Positions 11,929-23,252 of a stretch of DNA of 64,000 nt are shown piece by piece. Within the stretch, counting starts at the first letter, position 1, and each line of letters opens with the position of its first letter. The position numbers were made by a program, and so were the translations under genes. Source of the DNA: Linum tenue (lineage: Eukaryota > Streptophyta > Magnoliopsida > Malpighiales > Linaceae); NCBI GenBank assembly GCA_946122785.1, contig CAMGYJ010000002.1, positions 15,450,839-15,514,838 on the forward strand. Direction: 5' to 3'. A model generated the notes under the pieces. That model worked only from the letters and a program-made list of their open reading frames with translations. It had not been told where the DNA came from and did no database searches.

Positions 11929-13383
11929 AAAAATAGTATTGTTTTTGCCTTTTCATATATATTTTACCACCACGGAGAAATAAAAGAACTTAAAGAAAAA
12001 AGTGACACTCCTGGACCCGTTTAAATCCGCATGTGTACGGTAAGTTGGGCCGTTCCACAGAGGATAAAGAAAAAAATTGGCACTCCCTATTCTACCCTTC
12101 CTACAAACACTCCTGGAGCAGGGAATTTGAAATGGGTGAAGGTTTTTTTCTCTCTGCGATTATATGTTTTTAATTTAAAAAAATACAACAAATGTACTTA
12201 GTGTGATTGGTTATAATTTTTGCTTTTCTTTAAAGTGGTCATGGTTCGAATCCTAGTAAGTGTCTTTTTAATGAATAAAAAAAAGTAATTGTAAAGACCA
12301 AAATGTCCTTCCTACTTTCACTCTGGATGCAGGAAATTTGAAATGGAGCTTCAAATTTTCTCATTTGGCTTTTATTTATTGTGCAGATACGTAAATTCAA
12401 AAAAAAAAAATTATTCTCTGTAGCTGACGTGGCAAGTGAGGTAGACTTTGACTAATGGTCAACTCAGTTGACCGTTGAAATTTGACTGGCAAACCCGCCT
12501 ACGGGTCAAATAAGGAAGTATGCTACATAGTTCAGGCCAGAATAGCAATTTCCGATACCACGGGCCAAAATAGAAAGTTTGTTTATAGTTTGGTCAAACT
12601 AAGGTATTAACCCTTTTTCTCTCTCTTTTTGGTCGGAAGTTGTTGAAGTTTTAAAATTTGTCACGTATAGATTAGGTAGTATGTAGGACGTGGTGGGTTA
12701 TAAAAAAGGTTAGTAATCAAAATCGTGCTATAAATTTTACAAGTTTATATTTTAGGTAAATATAATATATTAGCCAGAACTATTTATGAGTACAAAATAA
12801 TAGCCACAATTATCGAAATACAAAATAGTAGTCAATCGTTAAGTCTCCGTTAGCACTTCTGTTAAATGATCGTGAGTTGACAAATGTTACACTGACGTAG
12901 AAAAGATATTCTGACATGACGGTTAACAAAAAAAATGCCACATCACCCCGATCAATCTAGACAACTTATTTATTAATTACTTATTTAAAATAAAGAATTC
13001 CCCCTTCCCCAATTATCTCATCTTCTGCAAACGATCCTTCCTTCCCCAATAATCTCCCTTTCCCCAATAATTTTCGCCTTTCCCAAAAATTCCCCCTTTT
13101 CACCAGTAGTTCTGTCGAGCATCTCCGCTTGACCACAATTCACATAGAATAGAAGAAGAAGACCAAGAAGGTCGAGGGTCCCAGCGAAAAGAAGAACTCT
13201 TCAAATTTCCTTCCCCACGCTAGATCCAACAGTCGTTGGAGAACTTCGTCCAGATCCGCCACTCCATGACGAAGAATTTGATAACGTGGAATTGAAAATA
13301 ACACGAAATACAAGAATTTTACTTGGTATCTCTGTTTGACGTGAACATGACTAATCCACGGTAAGCTCGAAAGAGCTCAGAGC

Positions 13384-13913
13384 TAGGGGTGGAAATCGGT
13401 ACCTCGGTATCCCAATCGGTATTATCGAATACATGATTAATTACCTTTGCAATTAATAATTAAATATATAAATTAGATTTTATTGTTTAATTTAGGGCAA
13501 ATAGACTAAGCAAATAATCTTGAGTTGCCTAGAGCTAACATCTCAAGTTCTTGTAATTGGTAATCTTTAATTTGACGAATTTGAGGTTGAGAGATGACTA
13601 ATACTAGTGTGAAATAGTGATGTAATGATCTATGTATAATTAAATGACACTTTTGGTGGTTGAGAGTCGCGTAGTAGTGAATGAGAGAGTCTTGTTGAGA
13701 GGATAAAATACACACTAGCTTATATTTCGGTATTGATCGGTATTTCGGTATATACCGATCCCAATCCCGTAATCCCTAATACCGAATAACAATTGAAATT
13801 CAATCCCAATCCCAATCCCATGAATAATACGTGTATTCGGTAATACCAAATATAGACAAATTCGGTATGGTATTCGGTATATCCCAAATACCGGTACCAA
13901 ACTTCCAGCCCTA
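13384..13913. mobile_element. Non-autonomous hAT-type element (GGTATACCG family)
   Basis: Ends are TAGGGGTGGAAATCGGTACC and, reversed, TAGGGCTGGAAGTTTGGTAC. Flanks CTCAGAGC (13376-13383) and CTCACAGC (13914-13921) form an 8-bp duplication with one mismatch. Subterminal regions are packed with TCGGTAT and ATACCGA words. The interior (13440-13740) has no transposase. Confidence 0.83.
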
Positions 13914-14119
13914 CTCACAGCTGACGTTTTATTCTTTAAGGAGTACATTGTGACGGCTTGCTTACGACAGGTTCGTAGCTAAGTCTTATATATAGATATA
14001 CTAGGGGTTAAAACTCTAATGACAACCAAGTTTCCTTCTTTTACCAGGACAAGGAAACAAGGGACTTGGAGGACAAAGAATTAATTATTTTTTGACTAAG
14101 TAATTAATATCCTCAACAC

Positions 14120-14440
14120 ATGGGTTCCATCGTCGATAACTCCTCCCTCACCTCAGCCTCTGTACCACTTTTTTCCCCACGACTAGACGCAAGGTCGGAC
14201 CCTCCCAAATTACCGCAACCAACGGAAGGAGCGGCTGCTGGGAGCATCGTGGATGTTGTTCGCCGAATCCTCCTCTTCGCAAGACCCATCCGAAACCCTC
14301 GACTTCAGCCCTTGTGCTGGCACTCCATTGGCTTTGACAGCGATGATGGGACGACAATGTGATGAGAGGTTGGACGAATCAATTGGTCGAGGAGATGATT
14401 TCAGGAGATCAGCGGCGAAGGAATTTCTCTGGGTTAGAAG
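14120..14440. other. GC-rich exon-like block inside MULE-like element
   Basis: A GC-rich stretch beginning with ATG at 14120 has overlapping open frames on both strands (80 codons plus, 69-80 codons minus), none with a recognisable domain. Its composition differs sharply from the AT-rich remainder of the element and it is cut off by the hAT-type insertion at 14441. It is probably captured host sequence; the source gene is unknown. Confidence 0.4.
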
Positions 14441-14958
14441 TAGGGATGGCAATGAGTCGGGTTGGCTCGGGTTTTGCTAAATCATGGGTTTATCCCTAAA
14501 AAACCCGGGGTAAAATCCATTGAGTTTGGTAAACTCAAATCCAATCCAACCCGCTGGGTAACCGCGGGTTCATGGGTACCCATGGGGTTTTGTGGTGAAA
14601 AATTTACAATAACAAGTTTCTATCAAAATAAAATTCAAACATCGATTTTCCCACATAAATTATCCATACATAAAACACCACTCTAGAAAATTCAAACAAA
14701 TCACAATTACACTAAATAAAAGCACACGAAATAAGTGTAGTGAGAGTTAGATTGAGGGAAATTAGAATTAGGGTAGGGTTTGGGGATAGTATGGCGACGA
14801 AATAAGTGTGGGCGGGTATCCATGGGTCGGGTACCCCTAAGCTCAAACCCAACCCGATGAATAGTGTACTGGTTTAAACCCAAACCCGGCTCGAAACCCG
14901 TCAACGCGGGTTGGGTCGGGTAGGGTACCCGTGGGTTCGGGTTTTGTTGTCATCCCTA
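14441..14958. mobile_element. Non-autonomous hAT-type element (GGGTTCGGG family)
   Basis: Ends are TAGGGATGGCAATGAGTCGG and, reversed, TAGGGATGACAACAAAACCC. Both sides carry clustered GGGT(T/C)GGG, CGGGTT and GGGTACCC words. Flanks GTTAGAAG and GCTGGGAG match at only 5 of 8 positions, so the duplication is weak. The interior is AT-rich with no transposase. Confidence 0.72.
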
Positions 14959-15173
14959 GCTGGGAGAGTCAATTGGTAGCTAGGGTTCTCTATTCCATTT
15001 TTTTAGCTTTTAAAATCACAAAGAAAATTAGAAAACTCATTATAATCGAGCTAGCGTTGTGTCGGCTTACTTGTAAATCCGTCCAACAAACCGTTAGTAT
15101 TAACTGGCTGTTAGCCATATCTTGACCCGCATTAATAATTATGACTAATAATTTGTATTTCGATAATTGTAAC

Positions 15174-15632
15174 CAGGGGTGGAACTACTCTTGCACTAGG
15201 GTAGTCATTTATCAACCCTTGATTAAAAAATTGTAGCAAATCAATACGGTAAAATATATATGCTTATTAGTAGAATTTGAACCCTTCACATTTTGACAAC
15301 CCTTACAACTAACTAGGATTTCTGTAATGCCAACAACCATTTGTTGTTTTGTGAACATAAATAAATATATAAAAAACCCAAATTAATTCCTAATTAAGTT
15401 TGTCGAGTTCAAGTCTATTACGGTGTACTTAATTCTTCTTCTCCTCGAGGAATGAAAACTCACAATGTGGTTTATTTAATTCTTCTTTTCCTTTTAGAAC
15501 ATGAAAGCACGTCATGATATGCTATGAGAAATGATGAATCAGTGTACTTTATGAATTAAACTTTTTTAATTTAATTTTTAATTAAATATTTATTTTTGTG
15601 AATACCCTTGACAAAATTTCTGGATCCGTCAC
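15174..15632. mobile_element. Small hAT-like MITE splitting a MULE terminal repeat
   Basis: The left end reads CAGGGGTGGAACTACTCTTG and the right end, reversed, GTGACGGATCCAGAAATTTT, resembling the common plant MITE with CAGTGGCGGATCCA tips. It interrupts the right inverted repeat of the element 12754-15692: the text before it (TTTCGATAATTGT) and after it (TTGTGGCTATTATT) joins into the sequence expected from the left repeat. That fixes it as an insertion although its own target duplication is degraded. AT-rich, no coding capacity. Confidence 0.65.
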
Positions 15633-15701
15633 AGGTTGTGGCTATTATTTTTGCACTCTTTAATAGTTCTGGCTAATATATTATATTTACCCTTATATTT
15701 T

Positions 15702-16399
15702 TACGTATTCAGGTTATTAAAATGCTTTTGTGTAGAACCACACTTTTTACATATAAGTGTAGTCAAACTTGTGCTTTAAAATTGAAAAACTTACGGCCGA
15801 TCATGATCACCAACCACTCTAACTTGAGCTTGGTTTCCATAAAAAAAAATGGGTGAGGCCAGCTAGGGTCCAGGATTGAGTAAATAACTCTTGGTTATGC
15901 ACTCTTTCTTAACTAAATATAGACCATTTGATTTGAGTGAGTCTAGAAGATTCAGATCTAAGTGGTGGGATTTAATGACTTTTTATTTTCTCTAGTTTTT
16001 TTAATCGACTCTTATCTTCTCCGCTCTAACTTGAATTTCAAACTTTTTTGCACAGATGGAATGAATTCGTTGTGATCTACAAAATGAGATCCATTTTCAA
16101 AAAAAAAAAAAAAATCGTACCACCCGGTACCACCTTCTTTTTTAACTTGAATTCTGAATTTTTTTGCACAGATGGAACGAAATCTTGATCTATTGGATCC
16201 ACAAATTTTTGGGAAGGACTATAACGTACCAATCCGTACCACCATGGTATAGGAGTGGTAACTAGTGGTACACAATGATGAAAGTGATAAATGACAGTTT
16301 GTATATTCCTACTATCATGTACTTCAACCATCCTACAATATGTTATGTTCATATCACTATGGTACACTTCCGTACCGCATGGTATAATCTCATGAAGTG
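15702..16399. other. Unassigned sequence with TGGTACCACC words
   Basis: No gene recognised. A tract around 16090-16240 contains an imperfect duplication (TTTTTTTGCACAGATGGAA occurs near 16048 and 16160) and several TACCACC/GGTGGTA words. The same style of sequence resumes at 23253 beyond the nested element, so 16400 is an interior point of an older unit whose limits I cannot define. Confidence 0.4.
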
Positions 16400-19003
16400 C
16401 CAAGCAGTAGGGGTGAAAAAACACACCCGCAAACCAACCTACCCGTCCAACCCGACCCAACACACCCTTATTTATCGCTAAAACGAAGGTTTGGGGTTGG
16501 GTGAGGATTTTCTTTTGTACAACCCGCCTCTTTTGGGTTGGGTTTGGATTTTGGATTATACAACCCGTAGAACCCGACCCAACCTGTGTTCCAATTATTG
16601 GTATGAGTTCGTATCCAAAAAACTATTTATGTCGTATATAGCCATACTTATGAGAAAATTAAGATATTTTGCCATGTTTTTCTCTTAAGGTCCGCCTAAT
16701 CTAATGCATTCTTCGGCTTAAAGTTTAGACATAAATTTAATATAGCTATGATTCACATAATTATTTTTCTTGTGTACAATTTTAATAGAACAACATATTA
16801 TGGATGCGTTCATTTGTAACCTTTTAAGCTTATTTCAACAAATATCGTGAAAAAAATTAGACATAAGCTGAAGTAAATCAAATTTTATTAAAATTCAAAC
16901 AACATTTGTGAATTTTAATACATTTCACCTCGGTTTATTCCTTTGAATTTTTAATTAGTTATAAAATATTTTTATGGTGTAGGATAATTACATATTTTGT
17001 GTTGGGTTGGGTTTCTAGGGGTAATTACTTAAACGGTCACCCAACTATGCTAATTGTAACAAACTCGTCACTGAACTTCCATATGTAACAAATTAGTCAC
17101 TCAGATTTATCGGTTAGTGACGAGAAGGTCATCCTCGCTAACTCCGTCCATTTTTCCGCTAATGATGTCCAATCAGCATGCCAACAAGGTAGCCACGTCA
17201 CTCTACATGATTCGTTGGAATTTGCAATCCAACGGTTAACCCATTATTATCCAACCATTTCTAATCGGTTTAACCTAAGTTCCAACTGAAAATTTTAAGA
17301 CACAACTCATAAACCCAAGGTCACTGAACTCTGATGGAACGTAACGAAATGGTCACTATACTGTGGTTTAGAGTAACGAATTGGTCACTAAACTTTGGTT
17401 AAGAGTAAAGAAATGGTCCCCGAGAATTGACATAATCTCATCAAAAGTTTGGTAGAGTGAATCGGCACCAAGTAATCCTATGCATATCCTAATAACATCA
17501 AGGGTTGAATGAAAGCACAATAAAGATCTGTTGTTTTGTCTTCAACCACCAAATTTCAAGTTTGTAGGAATATGAATGGCTCAGTTCAATGGACCACACA
17601 GTGATGCGAAATGCTTTCCCATACAAAAAAAAAATCATTTCTATGATGGCTGCCATGCTACAAAATAACCATGTCTTCTCATCTTACACAAACTAACCAT
17701 CTATGTGATGGTTGCCCTTCTACTAAGTAGTCAATTAACTACCCAGTTGCTCCATTCCTCCTGCTACTTGCAATGTTGGGTTCATTAACAGATGGAGTTG
17801 GCATAAAGATCATCCCTTCTCTAGATGGACCAGTAGGTGGAGCTGCTCTTGGAGAACCCTACACACAAGGTAGGGTTAGAATGTGTAATTCTTTGTCATA
17901 AACTCAACCAAAAAACGGACACTAAACTCACCATATTGGAAGCTGGTGTCATGGGAGGAGTTGGATTGGTTTGAACTGTTTTGTTTACTTTCTTCTATAT
18001 ATATACGTCATAAAAGAAACATAAACAGTTCAAACATGATCACAAAAGGAACCATCAAACCATCATTTAAAAATTGAAAAAGACATAAAAAAAACCAACC
18101 TGTGTAGCTTTTTTTCCAGTTGGCTTCTTGTTGTGGAACCTTTTGTTATGTCCTTCGGCTCCGCATTCAGTACATTTGATGGTGGCTAACTTCCTTACAG
18201 CTTTGCATGAGGTTCCTCTCTTGTTTCAGCTCTCCACCTCCCATGCTTCTAAACGTCTTTTAGTTGTCTTTCTCCCTCTCTAACATGATCCATCCCGGTC
18301 CTAATCCATTGAGTGTGGTCATTTTGAGGAGTGATTGAGTATTTGTAAGCTTTCATGTATGTTTCATTTTTGTAACAAGAGTGGACATAAGCCTCAGGTT
18401 GCTCCTTGTTCAGGTTAATACAACTGATTCCATGCATGCACACAAGGTATGCCTGTGAGCTGCCACCTCCCACATGCACAAGTCATTTTCCTCAAATCGA
18501 CCACAAACTTCCCCCTTGGAGCTTGGACTTCATATTCCATATTTCCATTGCAGGTTGGTGTGCACCAAATAGCCCACTCTCGATACTTATATTAAGCTTC
18601 TTCAACGGTTTTGGACAAATGTCACCCACAAACTTCTCCATTGCTAATCTCTTCTTCCATTGGCGTTTCATCAGCTTGTATCGAATGTCTTCAAGCATAG
18701 AGATAATTGGAAGACCTCTCGCATCATCATAAATATAGCTATTAAAGCATTCGCTTATGTTGTTTACACCAATCTCACACTTGACTTCAGTTCTGTAAAA
18801 TGCCTTACACCATTGTTTGGCAGGCCTCTCAAGCAACCATTGGGCTGGCGTTTGATCCCCAACCTTATAGTTCTCACCATCCTTCTCAATCAACTCCATC
18901 CAACTCCTATACTCCCCTTCATAGGTTGAGCTCGCACGCACACCCCCAGAGAAGTTCCTTAAGACGCTTGGATCTCGAAAATTTCCCACTGAAGTTAACA
19001 TAC

Positions 19004-19368
19004 TGTTGATATGACTTGAATCGGACTATCAGCCGCTACGACTGGTAATCGGGGGTCTCACTGCCCGGTCAGCGAGTGGGGTCCACATGGGTTTCGGGTT
19101 CTGGGCCTGGTCTGTAACCGTTTCCTTTGTCAGATTGGATTAGGTTTAGACCCACATGGAGAAGTACTATAAATACTTCTCATTCTCCTCTGTAATCTGT
19201 AATCTCCTCGATATAGTGAAATTGGCTCTCTCTCGCCCGTGGACGTAGCTAACACACATCGTGTTAGTGAACCACGTAAATCGTGTGTCGTGTTTTCGAT
19301 TCTCGCTTTCGTATTCTTGCTTTGTCGATTCCAGCGATTTCCCAATCCGTAGCAGCGCGTTTATAACA
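19004..19368 (+). mobile_element. Solo LTR with 5-bp duplication
   Basis: A 365-bp unit begins TGTTGATATGACTTG and ends TTTATAACA, so it has TG...CA tips. It is flanked by a perfect 5-bp duplication CATAC (18999-19003 and 19369-19373). A TATA box (CTATAAATAC, about 19168) precedes a plausible transcription start, giving plus orientation. No internal retrotransposon domain is attached, so it is a solo LTR left by recombination. It falls inside the transposase gene between the HRFCVRHIY segment and the next block. Size suggests Copia, but this is not proven. Confidence 0.85.
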
Positions 19369-19542
19369 CATACATACATATATATGCCTTACACAAAATC
19401 TGTGTTCGGCATTAGGGAAGCTTGTTTCAACTGCATTAATCAACCCCTGGATATTTCAACCATATATAATTCAACAAAGACATGGAATAAAAAGAATCAA
19501 ATAACAATAAGTATAGATAACAACAAACCACAACATAAAAAG

Positions 19543-20761
19543 TAGGGGTTGCAGTCGGTCGGTTTCGGTTTAACCGAAAACCGAAAACCCGGTTATCGGT
19601 TAAACCGAGCCACCTTCTATAACTGCCGATCACCGACCGAAGAGAGGTCACGGTTAGCCGGCCAACCGACCGGTCGATTCCGGTTTTAGGCTCGGTTAGC
19701 CGGTCAACCGAAAAAAGTACATTTTCCACAAAAAAAAAAAAATAACAAATAAATCTCCACCACTCCTTCCTTATCCCATCCTCTCTCCTTCCTTCCTCCA
19801 CTCCACCATACCTCTTCGACTAAAATCTCCACCGCCGCCGTCGCACGATGGCCTCTCCGTTGACGGCGATGAGAACAGCGGTGGAACTCGCCGTTGCTGC
19901 TGGAGTGCTGGGTTGTTGGCAATTGCATCGTAGCAGCGGGAATCTTCTTCTTCTTGGAGTTGGGACTTGGGAGGGCGACGAGCTCGCCGAAAAAGGGGAG
20001 GGAGACGACCAACGAGCAGCCCTGAAGAAACAGGCGGCGGCGAGAGTCGGCAGCGACTGTTGGAGGCGGCGGAGTTGCTGCATGTGCCTGGCTGGTGGGG
20101 GGTCAACGCCGACGATGGTGGAGGCGGCGAATCGAAGAGGGTGGAGGCGGCGGGGTTGTTGCCCGGATGTTGCTGGTGGAGGGTCGACGAATCGAGAGAG
20201 AATCGAGAGGGAGGCGGCGGGGCGACGAGGGTCGAAGGTGGTCTTGCACTCTTGTGGCTGGTGGAGGGGAGTCGGGGTTCTCTGCGTCGCCTACGCCGCT
20301 GCGCGAGAAGGGGGAAGGGGTCGAAGGAGGAGTTGGTCAGTTGGGGGGAGCGACGAGGTGGAACGTCGACGATGGTGGAGGTGGAACGTCGACGATGGTG
20401 AAGGGGGAAGAGGAAGGGGAAGGGCTGGGCTGCGCGACGATGGTGAAGGGGGAAGGGGTCGTCGATTTGGGGTTAGGGTAAGGGTGGGCGGCGTCTCACT
20501 GATGGTGAAGGGGGAAGGGGTCGTCGATTTGGGGTTAGGGTAAGGGTGGGCGGCGTCGTTTTTGGGTCTAGGGAAGGGGGGTCGGTTAGCCGGTTAACCG
20601 CCGGTTTCCGACTCTGGTTAGTCGGCTAACCGGCCCCATGAATTCCCCCTCCGCCAACCGACCGAGGCCATTGGGATCGGTTTTTCGGGTAGCCGAAAAT
20701 CGACCGGTTCGGTTGAAACCGACCGGTTATCCGCTAACCGGAAAACCGTCCGCCAGCCCTA
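19543..20761. mobile_element. Non-autonomous hAT-type element (GGTTAACCG family) with GC-rich cargo
   Basis: Ends read TAGGGGTTGCAGTCGGTCGG and, reversed, TAGGGCTGGCGGACGGTTTT. A perfect 8-bp duplication ATAAAAAG flanks it (19535-19542 and 20762-20769). Subterminal regions are dense in GGTTAACCG, CCGACCG and CCGGTTA words. The interior (about 19800-20580) is very GC-rich and purine-skewed, with overlapping Gly/Arg-rich frames in all readings and no recognised domain. It has the look of a captured, degenerate host sequence rather than a gene. Confidence 0.88.
20439..20562. repeat. Two-copy tandem repeat, 62-bp unit
   Basis: The GC-rich cargo of the hAT-type element at 19543-20761 ends with two adjacent copies of a unit starting GATGGTGAAGGGGGAAGGGG and containing GTCGTCGATTTGGGGTTAGG. 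Shorter GACGATGGTG(A/G)AGG words lie just upstream (20365-20450), so the array may have grown by slippage. Confidence 0.85.
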
Positions 20762-20788
20762 ATAAAAAGTGTGTAACAAATCAAGTCT

Positions 20789-21251
20789 GGGGATGGCAAT
20801 TTCGACCTGACCCGTTTTACCCGACCTGTTTGACCTGTTTTGGGGCGGGTCCGACCCGCCCCGTAGGCGGGGCGGGGCGGGCATGGGTAGTCTTATCGAC
20901 CCGACCTGCCCTGACCCGCCCCATTCTCGACCCGTTATTGTCTAAATTACATGTAATTTTAGTCAAATAACTTAGGATTTTCCTTTTATTGCATCATATT
21001 TTAGTTATAATAAAGTTGTAAATTAGTGAAAACCTCAATTTCTCCAATAATTTAACTACAATTATCATAATATTGTTTGTTTTCTTAGTCTTATAATAAA
21101 AATAACGAATATTTCTAATGTTTTTAATATAAATTGCATACCCATTGGGTCGACCTGCCCCGACCTGCGACCCGTGATCAATTACCCGACCTGCCATGGG
21201 GCGGGTCTGGGTACCAAGAAACCCGCCCCGCACCTGCCCCATTGCCATTCC
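20789..21251. mobile_element. Non-autonomous hAT-type element (GGGGCGGG family)
   Basis: Ends read GGGGATGGCAATTTCGACCT and, reversed, GGAATGGCAATGGGGCAGGT. Flanks TCAAGTCT (20781-20788) and TGAAGTCA (21252-21259) agree at 6 of 8 positions. Subterminal sequence is rich in GACCCGCCCC, GACCTG and GGGGCGGG words, and the centre is AT-rich. It lies between the MSDRQK block of the host transposase and the element at 19543-20761. Confidence 0.75.
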
Positions 21252-23252
21252 TGAAGTCAGTGTCTTCCAAACCTTTTGTCGATCTGACATGAACGTCCAA
21301 TTGCTAGAGTTGTCTACTTCCAAATCTTTTGCAACCAATTCAAGGAACCACTCCCAGGTCTCTTGGCATTTTTGTACTACAGCCCATGCAACCGGGAATA
21401 TGCAAAATCATTTGGTCGATTCCCGTACGTAGCAGTTAATTAAAAGTTGCCACCCTGGCACACCTCGCAAGAAGCATCCATCAAGTCCAACTAATTTTCT
21501 GCAGCCTTCCATGAAACCTTGCTTCAATGCCGCCAAACACACGTATATCCTATCAAAAGTTGTACAGTCCAGCTCAACCACAATAGTCGAACCCGGATTT
21601 GTAGTGATCTCCAAATTAAAGGGCCTTATAATCGAAAATTCTGCTGAACTGTTTTTTGTCCTCGGTCGCCATGTAACAACTCTACTGCTGCAACCTGCTT
21701 AATTACTTCTCCATATATGCTTTCATTCGCACGGTTGATGCTGAGTTTTATATCTGTTCTAACCGTGTGCATAATATTGACAAGCGACCATGCAGGATCG
21801 ACCCGATCGAAAGCGTCCAAGGTACTTATTGGCCAAGAATTTTGGATTGGCGAATCTCAAGTCTTGTTGTGGTGTGCAATCATGTTGTAGATTCAGTTTC
21901 TTAATCTGAACTCTGGAAAAACAGTAGCAGAATCATCTTCTTCTTCTTCGCCATCACGAACACATCCTCTAGGGTACAAAAACTCATCCTCACTATCAAT
22001 CTCCGCTCGGAATCAATTCCAACATGGTCAGAAGCCTCTGGATCAAGCCTACTTAAGTTTCTTGAGGATGCTTGTGTTTGACAACTCTGGCGTTTACGTC
22101 GAGCACGTGTAGGGGGAATAGAAGGTGTAGTACGTGGTAGTTGTCAATGGCGGCTGCTCGTCCACTCGGTCCTCCAAGTCAGAGTCATCGAACACATCCA
22201 CGTCATTATCTTTGAACGCTGAATAAAGAGGAACATCTTGATCCACTCCCTCCTCAATATCATTGGCATTCTCATCCTCATCATCTCCATCCCCTGATTC
22301 ATTACGTTCAACTAGCCCATGTGCTTTAGAAACAAAACTTGGCGGTTGAGTAGGTTCTTCGTAGTTAACTTGAGTAAGCCATGAGGCATGTCCTTCACTT
22401 GCAATTTCAGTTTGACATTGCGTTAGCCCTGTCCGAGATGAGATGGTTGATAGAGCGCAGAGCTTGCCGGTGGAGTTTTTAATTTTAGGGTTTTTTTGGG
22501 AGACAAAACCAAAAACAAAAAACAAAAGACGATCGATAAGCAATCGAATAGAGAGGAAATATAAAGGGAAGAAATAGGGAAAAGAGATGGGATGGCGGCG
22601 ATGGTTGCCAGCGCCGGCTGGAATTTGGAAGGTTGGGAAAATGGGAAAGAGATGAAATAATATACTAGTTCTATTGTACTGGAGAATCTTTTTTTGTTCT
22701 TTTTAGGGTGATGGAAAGTTAGGTCACGTGAATGGGGGGGGGAAGGGGCAGAGAATATAAATTGGGTTTGGTGTATGAGAGGTTTAATCATTTTATAATT
22801 TTGTTTAATGGAAAGCTTAGTGGTTTGGTTTAGGTCGGGTAAGAATGGGTTAGTGGTCAAGTTCCAAACTCCAACGAAGCAGGTAGAGTGACGTGGCTAG
22901 TCTTGTTGGCATGCTGACTGGACTTTTTTAACGTAATAATGGACGGAGTTAGCGATAGTGACCGTCTCGTTACCACTAATAAATTCCAGTGACTAGTTTG
23001 TTACATATGAAATCTGAGTGACGAGTTTGTTACAGTTTACATAATTGAGTGACGGTTTAAGTAATTACCCCTAGGTTTTTACTTAAAAATATCGCCAATC
23101 CGACCCAACCCAAACCCATTAGAAAAAAACCGCAGGATTTAGATTTTTTGGGTGGGTTTGGGTTTAATATTTCTCAAACCGTAGTGCATGGGTAGGGTGA
23201 TTAAAATGTCTAAAATCGCACCACCCGACCCATGTACACCCCTACCAAGCAG

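Larger units (their letters stand above)
6584..12611. mobile_element. Large MULE-like element with long terminal inverted repeats
   Basis: Inverted repeats of about 170-190 bp bound this 6-kb unit: the left starts GTTAATACCTTAGTTTGGCC and the right, reversed, starts GTTAATACCTTAGTTTGACC. They share blocks such as GTGGTATCG(A/G)AAATTGCTAT and GGCGGGTTTG. The right repeat is longer because of an internal repeat around TTGACC. I could not find a matching 9-bp duplication at the tips, so assignment rests on the long inverted repeats. Inside are a GC-rich chimeric coding segment near the left end and a later LINE insertion; the remaining interior (7400-8510 and 11941-12420) is AT-rich with no recognised gene. 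No transposase was found. Confidence 0.7.
12754..15692. mobile_element. MULE-like element with 9-bp duplication, interrupted by insertions
   Basis: Terminal inverted repeats read AGGTAAATATAATATATTAG on the left and, reversed, GGGTAAATATAATATATTAG on the right, continuing through AATAGCCACAA. A perfect 9-bp duplication TTATATTTT flanks the unit (12745-12753 and 15693-15701). The right repeat is split by a later insertion at 15174-15632: its inner part is at about 15131-15173 and its outer part at 15634-15692. Two hAT-type elements (13384-13913 and 14441-14958) also sit inside. The interior includes pyrimidine-rich exon-like sequence (13000-13260) and a GC-rich block (14120-14440), so it may be a gene-carrying MULE. 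No transposase was seen. Confidence 0.83.
18090..22543 (-). pseudogene. MURA/MuDR-type transposase, interrupted
   Basis: Minus-strand pieces in order: an acidic N-terminal region (22094-22543); a segment with INRANESIYGEVIKQVAAVE (21626-21820); the start of the catalytic domain, GCRKLVGLDGCFLRG with the first conserved Asp (21408-21614); AVVQKCQETWEWF and NWTFMSDRQK (21256-21400); AVETSFPNAEHRFCVRHIY (19374-19480); NNISECFNSYIYDDARGLP (18492-19001); a SWIM finger CACGRWQLTGIPCVHA (about 18430-18480); and a zinc knuckle CTECGAEGHNKRFH (about 18130-18180). The order matches plant MULE transposases. Two hAT-type insertions and a solo LTR cut the gene, and a frameshift follows the SWIM motif, so it is non-functional. 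Intact versions cut and insert element DNA in the nucleus. Confidence 0.88.
17018..23072 (-). mobile_element. Mutator-like element with broken MURA-type transposase
   Basis: Inverted repeats of about 200 bp start GGGGTAATTACTTAAAC(G/C)GT at each tip and continue through TCACT.., ACTCCGTCCAT and GCATGCCAACAAG to GCCACGTCACTCTAC. The exact tips are blurred by a CTAG palindrome shared at both ends, so I could not fix the 9-bp duplication. The interior encodes a MuDR-type transposase on the minus strand, which makes this a formerly autonomous element. It is disrupted by a solo LTR (19004-19368) and two hAT-type elements (19543-20761 and 20789-21251). Confidence 0.85.
16408..23244. mobile_element. 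hAT-type element (GGGTTGGGT family) hosting a nested MULE
   Basis: The left end reads TAGGGGTGAAAAAACACACC and the right end, reversed, TAGGGGTGTACATGGGTCGG. A perfect 8-bp duplication CCAAGCAG flanks it (16400-16407 and 23245-23252). Subterminal AACCCGACCC/GGGTTGGGT clusters match the smaller relative at 5799-6560 in order and wording. Its own sequence is only about 16408-17017 plus 23073-23244; everything between is a MULE that inserted later. No hAT transposase remains. Confidence 0.88.

Noticed and set aside
19848..20543. 231-codon Gly/Arg-rich open frame
   Set aside because: All frames over this GC-rich, purine-skewed cargo are open and none has a domain, so openness is compositional.
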